Of a DNA stretch of 64,000 nt, positions 50,820 through 60,066 are shown one piece after another. A program made the translations under genes and the position numbers. Under the pieces are notes generated by a model. That model had not been told where the DNA came from. It saw only the letters and a program-made list of their open reading frames with translations, and did no database searches. How positions within the stretch are numbered: position 1 is the stretch's first letter; each line of letters starts with the position of its first letter. The stretch is from NCBI GenBank assembly GCA_003569185.1, contig BGOJ01000001.1, positions 252,557-316,556 of the forward strand, written 5' to 3'. The stretch is from Candidatus Planktophila sp. (GTDB lineage Bacteria > Actinomycetota > Actinomycetes > Nanopelagicales > Nanopelagicaceae).

Positions 50820-51820
50820 ACTATAAATCCATTTGGGAATGGATCTGTTGGATCTAACAACCAAGTTGCCTCACCCATTACCCAGGCTCTACCAGTAACA
50901 GTTGGCACAATCGCATCTAGGCCGGCAACGCTTGTGTGCTCTTTAATTCTTCCTTCAAATTGGGAGCCAATCCAAGATTCATTTATCAATACATCAGTGT
51001 CTTTAAATTCACCCCTTGCCACCATCTGTGCTAATCGGGCGCTAGTTCCTGTTCCACATGGGGATCTATCAAACCAACCAGGATGAATTGCCATGGCATT
51101 TTTCCAATGTAATGAATTCTTACCTGGGGCTATGAAATCAATATGGTGGCAAACTGCAATATCTGGATTCTCTGGATGAATAGGTCTATTTTGTTGGTTT
51201 ATCGCATCACTAATTGCAAGGCCAGCTGTTAAAAACTTTTGGCCATTTTCTCTTTTGAAATCTATTCCTACTCGATCAATTGGAATGATTGCATAAAAAT
51301 TTCCACCAAATGCCATGTCATATTTAATTTTCCCATAGCCAGGAACTTCTACTGTTTGATCTAATTGATAAGAAAATGAAGGAACATTTGTTAAGGTCAC
51401 TTTTTCGGCTTTACCGGCCTTGACTTGAACATCAACAACAACTAATCCCGCTGGGGTATCAAGTCGGACTGTGGTGATTGGTTCAGTGACTGCAACTAAT
51501 TTCTTTTCAACTAAAACTGTGGCAACTCCAATGGTGCCATGGCCACACATTGGCAAGCACCCTGAAACCTCGATGAAAATAACACCCCAGTCAGCATCAG
51601 CTCTGGTTGGTTTTTGCAGAATAGCCCCACTCATCGCAGGGTGACCACGTGGTTCATACATAAGCCACTGCCGGATGTAATCCATGTTTGCCATGAAGTT
51701 CATCCGCTTTTCAAACATGGTCTTGCCTGGGATCTCTTCAATCCCGCTGGTAACTACCCGGGTAGGCATTCCCTCAGTGTGCGATTCCACCGTGGTTACG
51801 GTGCGCAGACTATTTTTCAT
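50816..51820 (-). CDS. 4-hydroxyproline 2-epimerase (proline racemase family)
   Basis: Converts trans-4-hydroxy-L-proline to cis-4-hydroxy-D-proline, the entry step of hydroxyproline catabolism. Both catalytic cysteines are present: Cys92 in LPMCGHGTIG and Cys255 in RSPCGTGTSA. Family dehydratases have threonine at the second site, so epimerase is favoured; proline racemase is less likely given the operon. 334 residues. The next genes upstream encode a DapA-fold deaminase and a three-subunit flavin dehydrogenase, the remaining core steps. Called HypE or LhpA in other bacteria. Confidence 0.87.
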   Translation of the reverse strand: MKNSLRTVTTVESHTEGMPTRVVTSGIEEIPGKTMFEKRMNFMANMDYIRQWLMYEPRGHPAMSGAILQKPTRADADWGVIFIEVSGCLPMCGHGTIGVATVLVEKKLVAVTEPITTVRLDTPAGLVVVDVQVKAGKAEKVTLTNVPSFSYQLDQTVEVPGYGKIKYDMAFGGNFYAIIPIDRVGIDFKRENGQKFLTAGLAISDAINQQNRPIHPENPDIAVCHHIDFIAPGKNSLHWKNAMAIHPGWFDRSPCGTGTSARLAQMVARGEFKDTDVLINESWIGSQFEGRIKEHTSVAGLDAIVPTVTGRAWVMGEATWLLDPTDPFPNGFIV

Positions 51821-51824
51821 CTAA

Positions 51825-52727
51825 CTATTTTCTATTTTTATAGAAATCTAGTACTTGCTTAATATCTTTATTTAGCTGAGCTAAATCATTAGCTGGTAGT
51901 GGCAACCTAGGCAATCTAGTTGGTCCGCCATAGCGACCGACCGCTTCCATTGCTACTTTGATTGCAACAATAAACTCTTTTCGACTGTCCCAATTAAAGA
52001 GATTATGAACTGCAGCATAAATTGGCTTTGCTTCAGCATATTTTCCAGCTAAACAAAGGTTATAAAGTTCAACAGATTCTTTAGGTAGTGCATTTGGAAA
52101 ACCGGCAATCCAACCAACTACACCGCCAGTTGATAATTCAAGCAAAACATCATCAGCTCCAACTAATACTTCAATTCTTGGGGCGTAGTGATGCAACTGC
52201 CAAACCCGGCGCACATCTCCGGAAAACTCTTTGATTGCCACAACATTTTCGGCAGCCTCTGCAATTCGACCAACTAATTGTGGGGTCAAATCAACCTTGG
52301 TATCAAAAGGATTGTTGTAAGCAATAATCGGCAATCCAACCTTGCTCACCTCTTTGTAGTGAGCGATAATCTCTTCATCATTGGCGCGGTAGGCAGTTGG
52401 TGGCAAAAGCATTACGCACTTCGCGCCCATCTCAGCTGCTTGCTCAGTCCATCTGCGAGACTCAGCTGCGCCATAAGCGGCAACACCTGGCACAACATTA
52501 AAACCGGCAGGTGCGGCATCAAGGGCGGTCTTTAAAACTTTAGTGCGCTCCTCAGGAGTTAATACCTGATACTCACCAAGTGAGCCATTGGGAATTGCGC
52601 CATGAACGCCATTTTCTGCTTGCCACTTAATGTGGTCGGCATACTTATCAAAATCAATAGAAAGATCTGGTCTAAATGGAAGTGCGGTTGCAGTTAAAAC
52701 TCCATGCCATGGCTTTGATGTTGTCAT
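51825..52727 (-). CDS. delta1-pyrroline-4-hydroxy-2-carboxylate deaminase (DapA superfamily)
   Basis: Probable deaminase forming 2-oxoglutarate semialdehyde from pyrroline-4-hydroxy-2-carboxylate. The Schiff-base lysine is Lys166 in VVAIKEFSGD and the catalytic tyrosine Tyr137 in IIAYNNPFD; the GSLGEYQVLT loop replaces the GTTGE of true DapA. 300 residues. A genuine dapA is elsewhere in the window, and the location between the epimerase and D-hydroxyproline dehydrogenase genes supports the assignment. A dihydrodipicolinate-synthase-like sugar aldolase is the alternative. Confidence 0.83.
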   Translation of the reverse strand: MTTSKPWHGVLTATALPFRPDLSIDFDKYADHIKWQAENGVHGAIPNGSLGEYQVLTPEERTKVLKTALDAAPAGFNVVPGVAAYGAAESRRWTEQAAEMGAKCVMLLPPTAYRANDEEIIAHYKEVSKVGLPIIAYNNPFDTKVDLTPQLVGRIAEAAENVVAIKEFSGDVRRVWQLHHYAPRIEVLVGADDVLLELSTGGVVGWIAGFPNALPKESVELYNLCLAGKYAEAKPIYAAVHNLFNWDSRKEFIVAIKVAMEAVGRYGGPTRLPRLPLPANDLAQLNKDIKQVLDFYKNRK

Positions 52728-52736
52728 GGCTAAACC

Positions 52737-54124
52737 TTATTCGCCCTTTGCTAAAACACCAAGTGGAATTGGCGAAATAATTGGTCGATTGACGGCAGAA
52801 AATCGATCAGTATCAGAAGGTGAGATATTTAATTCTGCTGCCACCAGATCAACAACTGATCGGCCACATACTCTTCCTTGGCATAGACCCATACCGCACC
52901 TAGTTAGTAGCTTTGCAGTTCTAGAATCGGTCGCACCTAATTCTTCAATTGCATACTTTAAATTATTAACCGTAACCTCTTCGCAGCGACAAACAACAGT
53001 TTGTCCATTTAACCAAGAGATCCAACCAGCCTTTACTGGGTAAGATTTAATTAATGCATTTGCAAATCTTTGCTTCTTTGCGCGTCGCTTACGATGAGCT
53101 TTAAGAACCTCTACTTGGCAGCCAACAAATTTCGCTGCAGAGATTCCAGCAATTACACACCTTCCGCCATTGAAAGTTCAGAACCACCAATTCCAGTTAT
53201 CTCACCTGCCACAAAAATTCCAGGAATAGAACTTTGCTGATCCTGATCAGCAACTACCACTACGCCACCATCTTTCGCCACAGATTGCTTACATCCCAAA
53301 GCGCCAGCAAGTGAGGTATCTGCAGTAAAGCCCCAACCGACCGCTGCCACATTGCATTTAACATTTCGAATCTTCTTAACCTTAAATTTGCGACCAATAG
53401 TTGCAATATCTACCGACTCTAAACTGCCATCACTGCCTTTGTGGGCAGCAACCACAGCTTGACCAAACCTGGCACGCAACTTTGATTGACTGATAGTTTT
53501 TATATAGTAAAAAGCCTCTTTTAATTTTGATACATTTTCCAGGAGTACAAAAGGTGAAAGTAGCCATCGATAAGATTTATTTGCTTCAAGTAACTCCACG
53601 ACCTCACCTCCCGCTTTAATCACGCCAGCAGCAACTGGTAATAAGAAAGGTCCACTTCCTGCAACCACGACTTTTTTGCCAGCTAATACGCCATGTCCTT
53701 TTAATAGTGATTGCACGCCACCTGGCGTCATAACTCCTGGAATATCCCAGCCAGGAAATGGCAAGGTTCGATCATAAGCACCCGTACACAAAATCAAATT
53801 TCCAGTATTGATTATTTTTTCAACACCATTGTGGAGTACTCGCAAGGTGTTAATACCATCCTTGTGGGTAGCACTCCAGATTTGTGCACCACTGTATATT
53901 TCAATCTCTTTGCGATCTTTAACTGCGTTAATGAGTAGCAGGCCAGTATCTAGATCAAAATGTTGATCATGTTGATCGCCAAAATTATCAGCTGGCAATC
54001 GCCAGTACTGACCGCCCAATCTTGGATTGCTATCGATTAACAACACTGGCGCTCCAGCAGCTGCGGCTGCGATTGCCGCGCTTAAACCAGCCGGACCTGC
54101 GCCAACAATTACTACATTATGCAT
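52737..54124 (-). CDS. D-hydroxyproline dehydrogenase, NAD(P)/FAD-binding alpha subunit, frameshifted in this sequence
   Basis: Pyridine-nucleotide-disulfide-type flavoprotein with a C-terminal BFD-like iron-sulfur domain. FAD motif IVGAGPAGLSAA is near residue 5, and a second GSGPFLLPVAAG loop lies mid-protein. At about 53159 one base is missing (minus strand GGTGTGTAA should be GGTTGTGTAA); restored, the protein continues Glu-Gly-Cys-Val-Ile-Ala-Gly-Ile-Ser-Ala-Ala and gains VVCRCEEVT and CGMGLCQGRVC, the four-cysteine cluster. Corrected length is about 462 residues. It overlaps the gamma gene by eight bases. Heterotrimeric enzymes of this kind act in Pseudomonas hydroxyproline degradation. 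Confidence 0.85.
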
Positions 54125-54383
54125 CGCTACCTACCTGTGTTTGAACCTTCATTCCTGGCTTTGCTTCAATCAAGCAAGCCCGCTGATTAGTAATGCCATC
54201 AATTACAACTAAACAATCAAAACAAACACCAATGCCACAAAATACGCCTCGATCATTATTATTAAATCTAGTTTTGCGAAGTGCGCGTTGGTTTGCTGCC
54301 AATAGGGCAGCGGCCACAGATTGCCCAGTAATTGCATCGATTTTCTCACCATCAAATGTGAACTCAATATTAAATTGCGACAT
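54117..54383 (-). CDS. D-hydroxyproline dehydrogenase, 2Fe-2S gamma subunit
   Basis: Small ferredoxin-like subunit of 88 residues. The cysteines Cys49, Cys54, Cys57 and Cys70 in FCGIGVCFDC and RAC give the C-x4-C-x2-C-x12-C pattern of plant-type 2Fe-2S domains, and the glycine-rich surroundings fit. It overlaps both neighbouring subunit genes, so all three are made at matched levels. It should pass electrons between the beta FAD and the alpha subunit. Confidence 0.87.
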   Translation of the reverse strand: MSQFNIEFTFDGEKIDAITGQSVAAALLAANQRALRKTRFNNNDRGVFCGIGVCFDCLVVIDGITNQRACLIEAKPGMKVQTQVGSDA

Positions 54384-55527
54384 TTGATGCTTCCTTAAAT
54401 CGTTTTGGTGAAAATGGTGTTGGGTCCATAAAGGTTTTTCTAGATGTAATTTGGGCTGTAATTAACTCACCAGTTGCGGGAGCTAAACCAATTCCTGCTC
54501 CTTCATGGCCTGCTGCATGCCAAAGCCCTTTTACATTGGCATCCTCACCAATTACTGGCAGATGATCTGGCGCGTATGGACGAAATCCCCGATAAGCACG
54601 CAGTAGCGCAATATTTGAAAGAATTGGAAATAATGAAATTGCTTGTCTTGCTAACTGCCGTAGAACTGCCACATCTAAATCAGATTTAAATCCAACACGT
54701 TCACGGGAGGCGCCAATTAAAATTGTGCCACTTTCAGTTCCCTCCACCACTGCGGATGATTGCAGGTCAGCATCGCTGCTGGCCACATTTGCCACATAAT
54801 CAGCATCATAAACTTTGTGGTGAATTATTTTTGGCGCCGGGGCAGTAACTAAGATAAAGCCGCGTCTGGGCATAATTGGTAGATAGGAACCGGCCATCTT
54901 TGCAATCTCACCAGCCCAAGTTCCAGTGGCATTAATAACGATAGGACAGGCGTAGGTATTTTTCTCAGTGGATAGGCCAACGATTTTTCCAGATTTAACA
55001 TTAATTGATTTAACATTTTCACCTTGAATAAATGCTCCGCCCCGTTTTTTAACTGCTCGCATAATTTGCGCGGCAGCTAACATCGGTTGACACTGAGCAT
55101 CCTGCGGATAAAGAACGGCATACTCAACACTGTTTGAGATATGTGGCTCAATCTGCCTTATGCCCTTGGCATCTAACTCCACAACTTGGATGCCATTCTG
55201 GGCTTGCAGAGCTGATAATTTCTTTAAATCTGCAATTCCTTTTTCACTGCGTGAAACAACTACGCCACCTTTATCCTCTAACTCAAAACCACCACCAATA
55301 TCGGTGTTTATTTCAAACCAAGCATCTCTAGATCTAAGAGCTAGTGTTAATTCAGCACTTGGTTCTTTGTCAGAAACTAAAATATTTCCTTCACCAGCTC
55401 CAGTTGTGCCACTTGCAACTGGGCCACGATCTAAAACTAAAACCCTTAATCCTGCATTTACTAGTGAAAGTGCGCTGCAAGCACCAACTAACCCGGCTCC
55501 AATCACAATCGCATCTGGGTTTTTCAT
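54370..55527 (-). CDS. D-hydroxyproline dehydrogenase, DadA-like FAD beta subunit
   Basis: FAD-dependent amine oxidoreductase of 385 residues, expected to oxidise cis-4-hydroxy-D-proline. The Rossmann motif VIGAGLVGACSAL is near residue 8, PIMPRRGFILVTAPAP and the C-terminal RAYRGFRPYAPDHLPVIGE with GLWHAAGHEGAGIGLAP are typical of DadA/sarcosine oxidase-like proteins. First gene of the minus-strand operon, with a TAGATT box six bases before the ATG. A D-amino acid or sarcosine substrate would be the alternative, but the epimerase and deaminase genes in the same operon favour hydroxyproline. Confidence 0.85.
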   Translation of the reverse strand: MKNPDAIVIGAGLVGACSALSLVNAGLRVLVLDRGPVASGTTGAGEGNILVSDKEPSAELTLALRSRDAWFEINTDIGGGFELEDKGGVVVSRSEKGIADLKKLSALQAQNGIQVVELDAKGIRQIEPHISNSVEYAVLYPQDAQCQPMLAAAQIMRAVKKRGGAFIQGENVKSINVKSGKIVGLSTEKNTYACPIVINATGTWAGEIAKMAGSYLPIMPRRGFILVTAPAPKIIHHKVYDADYVANVASSDADLQSSAVVEGTESGTILIGASRERVGFKSDLDVAVLRQLARQAISLFPILSNIALLRAYRGFRPYAPDHLPVIGEDANVKGLWHAAGHEGAGIGLAPATGELITAQITSRKTFMDPTPFSPKRFKEASNVAI

Positions 55528-55539
55528 GTGGCAAATCTA
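55528..55539 (-). promoter_or_regulatory. leaderless promoter -10 box of the hydroxyproline operon
   Basis: TAGATT (minus strand) ends six bases before the beta-subunit ATG. It appears to be the only promoter for the five overlapping or closely spaced genes. Confidence 0.55.
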
Positions 55540-55598
55540 CTGTCAGTGGCGCCTGTTTAACTATTAGTAGTGGGTAACCTCACCAAGAAAGGGCAGGT

Positions 55599-55847
55599 AT
55601 GTACTGGATAAACCTAATTGCCATTCCATTTGTACTTCTACTGGCATGGGCAAAGGGACGAGGATTATTCCGCTGGGCGGTGATGGCCTACATATTTGGA
55701 TTTTGGTCATTTGTGCCATTGTTTATGGTCAGAGTTAAGCCAATTCAGATTTATGAGATTCCTAAGCCTATTAAGCAGTTTGTTACTACACATGTATTCA
55801 AAAGAGAACTAAAAGGCATTATGTATCCGAAAGATCTACAAAAATAG
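55599..55847 (+). CDS. small hypothetical membrane protein
   Basis: An 82-residue protein with two predicted membrane helices (about 3-17 and 26-44), a conserved-looking Phe-Val-Pro-Leu-Phe-Met-Val-Arg-Val turn and a basic C-terminal tail. The ATG has AAGAAAGGGCAGG upstream, a good ribosome-binding site, which supports a real gene. I do not recognise the family. It stands alone between the divergent hydroxyproline operon and comEA. Confidence 0.65.
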   Translation: MYWINLIAIPFVLLLAWAKGRGLFRWAVMAYIFGFWSFVPLFMVRVKPIQIYEIPKPIKQFVTTHVFKRELKGIMYPKDLQK

Positions 55848-55907
55848 CTTTAGCTTTTCCACAAATTAATTAAATCATCGATCTAACTCATCAAAATAAT
55901 ATTTGAT

Positions 55908-56495
55908 ATGCCCATGATTGATTTAAACATCACAAATGAACAAAAGCGCGGATTGGCAGTTCTCTTTACCTTAAGCATCGGCATTGCTGGGTTTTACTTT
56001 CTAAACTCAAGACCACAAGATCAAATGCCAATCATTAGTGATATGCCGCCAATTATTTCCCAGGCAGAGACAGCCAAATTGATTATTAATGTTGCTGGCA
56101 AAGTTGCCAACCCTGGGGTTTATCAACTACCAAGTGGATCACGGGTAATTGATGCAATTGAGGCTGCCGGAAATCAATTAAAAGGTGTGGATATTAGCGA
56201 CATTAACTTGGCCAGAGTTTTAGTTGATGGTGAGCAAATTTTAGTTGGCGCAAGTAAGTACTCCAGTGGAAAAGTAGTGGCTAAGAAAGTTTCACCAGAT
56301 AATCCACTTGATATAAACCGAGCCACCTTGTCTCAGTTAGATACCTTGCCAGGGATTGGACCAGTAACTGCTCAAAGAATAATTGATTACCGAATCAAGG
56401 TTGGCCGAATTAACGCACTTGATGAGTTGAAGAAAATTTCCGGGTTAGGTGGTTTGAAATTCGAAGAGATCAAACCGTTGCTGCGCGTTTTATAG
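55908..56495 (+). CDS. comEA: competence protein ComEA, helix-hairpin-helix DNA-binding
   Basis: Membrane-anchored DNA receptor for uptake. Of 195 residues, about 14-30 form the anchor, 60-115 an SLBB domain (INVAGKVANPGVYQLPSGSRVIDAIEAAG) and 130-195 a double helix-hairpin-helix (DINRATLSQLDTLPGIGPVTAQRIIDYR; ISGLGGLKFEEIKPLL). TAATAT lies five bases before the ATG, so it may be leaderless. comEC follows and overlaps its stop. Confidence 0.92.
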   Translation: MPMIDLNITNEQKRGLAVLFTLSIGIAGFYFLNSRPQDQMPIISDMPPIISQAETAKLIINVAGKVANPGVYQLPSGSRVIDAIEAAGNQLKGVDISDINLARVLVDGEQILVGASKYSSGKVVAKKVSPDNPLDINRATLSQLDTLPGIGPVTAQRIIDYRIKVGRINALDELKKISGLGGLKFEEIKPLLRVL

Positions 56496-58741
56496 ATTAC
56501 CGTCTACTTCTAATTAGTAGCAGCCTTTGGCTAAGTGCTGCAATAAGTTGCTTTTGGCCAGGATTAAAAATTCTGCTTCTACTTTCAATACTAGTACTTG
56601 CCATTGGCTATCGCCGTACCTCCTTTCTTATTTTGGCAGTAACCGCACTTGTTGGCATATCCCTAGTTTCCTTTCGACAAGCAGCTTTAAACAATCAATT
56701 CCTACAAAGCAAAATTGGCTCAGTTGCAAGGTTAGAAGGTGTTATTACAACTGATCCGGTGCTAAAAGAAGGTTTGGTTATTGGTTCCTTTAAAAAGCCT
56801 GATCAATTAAGTGCATTATTTAAACTCACCGCTATCGATGGCAGAGGAATTGATTTGCCACTTCGAATCCGTTTTAGCCCCGCAAGTGATCTTGAAATAG
56901 ATCAAAATCTAATTGTGAATGCTCGGTTGGTTAAATCAAAAGAGCGCAAAGTTGCCGCCCTTGCTATTGCAAATGGTGAAATAACAAAGGTTGGAAAGCC
57001 GCGAAATCTATTTAGATTTACCTCAAAGATAAGAGATGATTTTCGAACACTGGCAAGTGATAGCAAAGCGGGGGCATTAATTCCAGGTCTGGTTTTGGGG
57101 GATACCTCATTACAAACCCAATCCTTTATTACGCAGATGCGCAGAGTTGGACTTTCACACCTGACTGCAGTTAGTGGAGCTAATTTTGCGATGGTTGCGA
57201 CATTCCTATTTTGGCTGCTTCAGTACTTCATCAAGGGATTGCGAAATCGACTTTGGTTAGTTGGGGTAATTCTTTTCCTATTTATCTTTTTAGTTCGCCC
57301 AACCCCATCTGTATTACGGGCAGCGGTGATGAGCGCAGTTGTAATCCTGGCTAAGTACTTTGGTGAGCGTTCCTTTGGGGTTCCATCATTAGCTGCTGCA
57401 ATCATGCTCTTATTGTTATTAGACCCAATTCAATCAACTGATCCTGGTTTTGCCTTATCGGTTTTGGCCACAGCAGGAATTCTTCTGCTCTCGCCAGTAA
57501 TTGAGGATAAGTTGAGTCAGAGGATAAAGACAACTTGGATTGTGCAATCAATTTCTATTCCCGTTAGTGCAACAATTTTTTGCTTACCGGTAATAGTATT
57601 ACTATCAAATCAAATCTCATTAGTCAGCGTGCCAGCAAATATTCTGGTAGCACCAGTTATTGCCCCAATTACTTTACTTGGATTTGTTGCTGCAATATTT
57701 GCCCCCATCACACCTTTTTTCTCATCCTTTCTCTTACTCCTTGCCACACCCTTTGCTCACTGGATAGTAATTGTTAGCCAATCAATGGCTAATTTGCCAG
57801 CGATTTCTTTCAATCGAAGCTTTGTATTCTTCCTAATATTTGTCGCCGTACTTTTTGGATTAATAAGTAGCAGAAAATGGGTGATTTATCTAGCGATCTT
57901 TTTTATAACAATCCAATTAATAACCTCACATTTTGCTTGGCCTGGCAGCGGCTGGCAGATTGCCAACTGTGATGTTGGTCAAGGCGATGGGTTAGTAGTT
58001 AATTTAGGTAAAGGTAATGCGATTGTGGTTGATGTTGGGCCAGAGCCAGAAAAGATGGATCAATGTTTAAATAAATTAGGGATTAAATCAATTCCACTTC
58101 TAATTCTGACTCATTTTCACTCAGATCATGTTGGCGGTATTTCTAAGGTAATCCAAAATAGAAGGGTCTCACAAGTTTGGATCTCCAATTTGGCGCAGCC
58201 AGAAGCTGCTTATCATTCAACTATGAAGGAAGTAAGCGGGATTGATTTAAAAATTGTGGAACAGGGTGAAAAATATCTTCTACCAAATTTTGGTACACAA
58301 GTTTTGGTGGTTTGGCCCAAATTACTTCTAGGTCAAATGCCTACCCTTCCTGGGGATGGTTCAGAGGTTAATAACTCAAGCATCTCGGTGATCATCAAGA
58401 CTAGAACTTTAACGATTTTTGCTGGCGGTGATATTGAGCCGGCAGCGCAAGAGATGATTACTACTTCCGGCTACTTGTCACAGGTGGATGTTTTGAAAGT
58501 TTCACATCATGGATCTGCTTACCAGTACTTGCCTATGCTGGATCTATTAAATCCCAAAGTAGCCATTATCTCGGTTGGGCAAGGCAACTCATATGGTCAT
58601 CCAGATCAGCAATTTATAGCAGAGTTAATTTCGCGAAATATCCAGGTTTGGCGCACAGATCAATCTGGTGGGATATCACTTGCCACACCTAATAAGATCA
58701 GGGTAACTGGCAAAGAATGGTGGCAAATAAGGTGGGGTTAG
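56492..58741 (+). CDS. comEC: competence protein ComEC, DNA channel with metallo-hydrolase domain
   Basis: Polytopic membrane protein that moves single-stranded DNA. The competence domain lies at about 200-430 (LSHLTAVSGANFAMV; PTPSVLRAAVMS) and a C-terminal beta-lactamase-like domain from about 490 has THFHSDHVGG and SHHGSAYQ. Start problem: the native-looking N-terminus Asp-Tyr-Arg-Leu-Leu-Leu begins one codon after an ATA that overlaps the comEA stop, and the frame upstream has no ATG, GTG or TTG until codon 48. The ATA is taken as the start position, either a non-canonical codon or a misread ATG. Starting at the TTG at 56633 would lose the first membrane helix. Confidence 0.85.
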   Translation: MDYRLLLISSSLWLSAAISCFWPGLKILLLLSILVLAIGYRRTSFLILAVTALVGISLVSFRQAALNNQFLQSKIGSVARLEGVITTDPVLKEGLVIGSFKKPDQLSALFKLTAIDGRGIDLPLRIRFSPASDLEIDQNLIVNARLVKSKERKVAALAIANGEITKVGKPRNLFRFTSKIRDDFRTLASDSKAGALIPGLVLGDTSLQTQSFITQMRRVGLSHLTAVSGANFAMVATFLFWLLQYFIKGLRNRLWLVGVILFLFIFLVRPTPSVLRAAVMSAVVILAKYFGERSFGVPSLAAAIMLLLLLDPIQSTDPGFALSVLATAGILLLSPVIEDKLSQRIKTTWIVQSISIPVSATIFCLPVIVLLSNQISLVSVPANILVAPVIAPITLLGFVAAIFAPITPFFSSFLLLLATPFAHWIVIVSQSMANLPAISFNRSFVFFLIFVAVLFGLISSRKWVIYLAIFFITIQLITSHFAWPGSGWQIANCDVGQGDGLVVNLGKGNAIVVDVGPEPEKMDQCLNKLGIKSIPLLILTHFHSDHVGGISKVIQNRRVSQVWISNLAQPEAAYHSTMKEVSGIDLKIVEQGEKYLLPNFGTQVLVVWPKLLLGQMPTLPGDGSEVNNSSISVIIKTRTLTIFAGGDIEPAAQEMITTSGYLSQVDVLKVSHHGSAYQYLPMLDLLNPKVAIISVGQGNSYGHPDQQFIAELISRNIQVWRTDQSGGISLATPNKIRVTGKEWWQIRWG

Positions 58742-59676
58742 TTTTAGTGCAAGGTGCTGAAAGCTTGTTAGCTGATCGCGCCATCACACAGGTTATTGCC
58801 GCTAAAGCTGATGCTCAGGTTATTACGCTGTCATCAGATGAAATTGAGATTGGTGTCATTACCGATAATTTAGCGCCATCACTTTTTGGCGACCAACGAG
58901 TTGTTGTAATTAAAGAAATTCAAGATTTAGATTCCGAGTGCAGTGATGAGATTGCTACCTACCTAGAAAATCAAGATGAGAATCTAACCTTACTTCTTTG
59001 GCATAAAGGGGGAGTCAAAGGCAAAGCATTGGTAGATAAAATCAAAAAAGCCGGGGCTCAGATAATTGCCGCCGAAGCTGTGAAAAAAGAGAGTGAAAAG
59101 TCAGATTTTGTTAGAGCAGAGTTCAAACGTTTAAATCGAAAAATTACTACTGAGGCAGTGCAGGCATTGATAGATTCACTTGGAAGTGATTTACGTGAGT
59201 TAAGCGCTGCCTGCTCGCAACTTGCATCCGATGTGGCCTTGCAAAAAACTATTGATGAAGATGATGTGACTGCTTACCAGCAAGGCAGAGTTGAGAGCAC
59301 TGGTTTTGATGTGGCTGATGCTGCCGTGGAGGGCAATACTCCGATTGCAATAATTAATTTAAGAAATGCTTTGGCAACAGGAACTGATCCAGTTTTGATT
59401 GTCAGCGCCCTGGCTTCATCTTTTCGCACCTTAGCCAAAGTTTCAGGTGCATCTCGGACTGTTAAATCATTTGAACTAGCCCAGAGCATGGCGATTCCAC
59501 CTTGGCAGATTGATAAAGCCCGTCGTCAACTTGTTGGCTGGAGTGAAAATGCAATGGCAAAAGCTGTGATCGCAATTGCAGCCGCTGATGCTGATATCAA
59601 AGGCGCGGCAGCCGATCCGATCTACGCCCTAGAACGGGCGATAATGACCGTTTGTGCTGCTAGAGGATCTAGGTAA
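58717..59676 (+). CDS. holA: DNA polymerase III subunit delta
   Basis: Clamp-loader subunit that opens the beta sliding clamp. The 319 residues show the HolA fold: GLVLVQGAESLLADRAI near the start, LFGDQRVVVIKEIQDL, and a C-terminal collar domain. It overlaps the comEC end by 25 bases; in-frame GTG codons 3 and 15 bases downstream are alternative starts. The order comEC-holA-rpsT is conserved in actinobacteria. Confidence 0.92.
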   Translation: MVANKVGLVLVQGAESLLADRAITQVIAAKADAQVITLSSDEIEIGVITDNLAPSLFGDQRVVVIKEIQDLDSECSDEIATYLENQDENLTLLLWHKGGVKGKALVDKIKKAGAQIIAAEAVKKESEKSDFVRAEFKRLNRKITTEAVQALIDSLGSDLRELSAACSQLASDVALQKTIDEDDVTAYQQGRVESTGFDVADAAVEGNTPIAIINLRNALATGTDPVLIVSALASSFRTLAKVSGASRTVKSFELAQSMAIPPWQIDKARRQLVGWSENAMAKAVIAIAAADADIKGAAADPIYALERAIMTVCAARGSR

Positions 59677-59687
59677 TTAGGCTCAGT

Positions 59688-59717
59688 TTGAGTCGAACGG
59701 GTCTGCGCTGATACCCT
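59688..59717 (+). promoter_or_regulatory. predicted promoter for rpsT
   Basis: TTGAGT, an 18-base spacer and TACCCT, about 55 bases before the rpsT start, in the only longer spacer of this region. Confidence 0.45.
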
Positions 59718-59771
59718 TACGCTCTTATTAAATAAGTTTTTAAGACAATTAACGAGAAAAGGTAATTTCAA

Positions 59772-60041
59772 GTGGCAAATATTAAGTCCCAGATTAAACG
59801 CATTCGCACCAACAACAAGGCGCAGGATCGCAACAAGGCTTATCGTTCAGCTCTTCGTACTGCAATCCGCAAATTCCGCGATGCTGTTACAGCTGGCGAT
59901 GCCGCAAAGATTAAAGCAGAGTTCACAGATGCTTCTCGTACATTAGACATGGCTGTTTCAAAGGGCGTAATTCATGCCAATAACGCAGCTAACAAAAAGT
60001 CAGCTATGGCTAAATTGGCCAACAAAGCTGGCGTTCGTTAA
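59772..60041 (+). CDS. rpsT: 30S ribosomal protein S20
   Basis: 16S rRNA-binding protein of 89 residues, all helical and lysine/arginine-rich, with the start [21 protein letters not shown] and the end [18 protein letters not shown], both S20 signatures. GTG start. GAGAAAAGG lies upstream. It is transcribed opposite to holA in some genera but in the same direction here. Confidence 0.95.
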   Translation: MANIKSQIKRIRTNNKAQDRNKAYRSALRTAIRKFRDAVTAGDAAKIKAEFTDASRTLDMAVSKGVIHANNAANKKSAMAKLANKAGVR

Positions 60042-60066
60042 TTTTCTAGAAACTGCGAAGGCATAA

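Noticed and set aside
52630-53043. Plus-strand open frame opposite the dehydrogenase alpha gene
   Set aside because: The minus strand of the same segment encodes the BFD-like domain with its four cysteines once one base is restored, so the plus-strand frame is a shadow.
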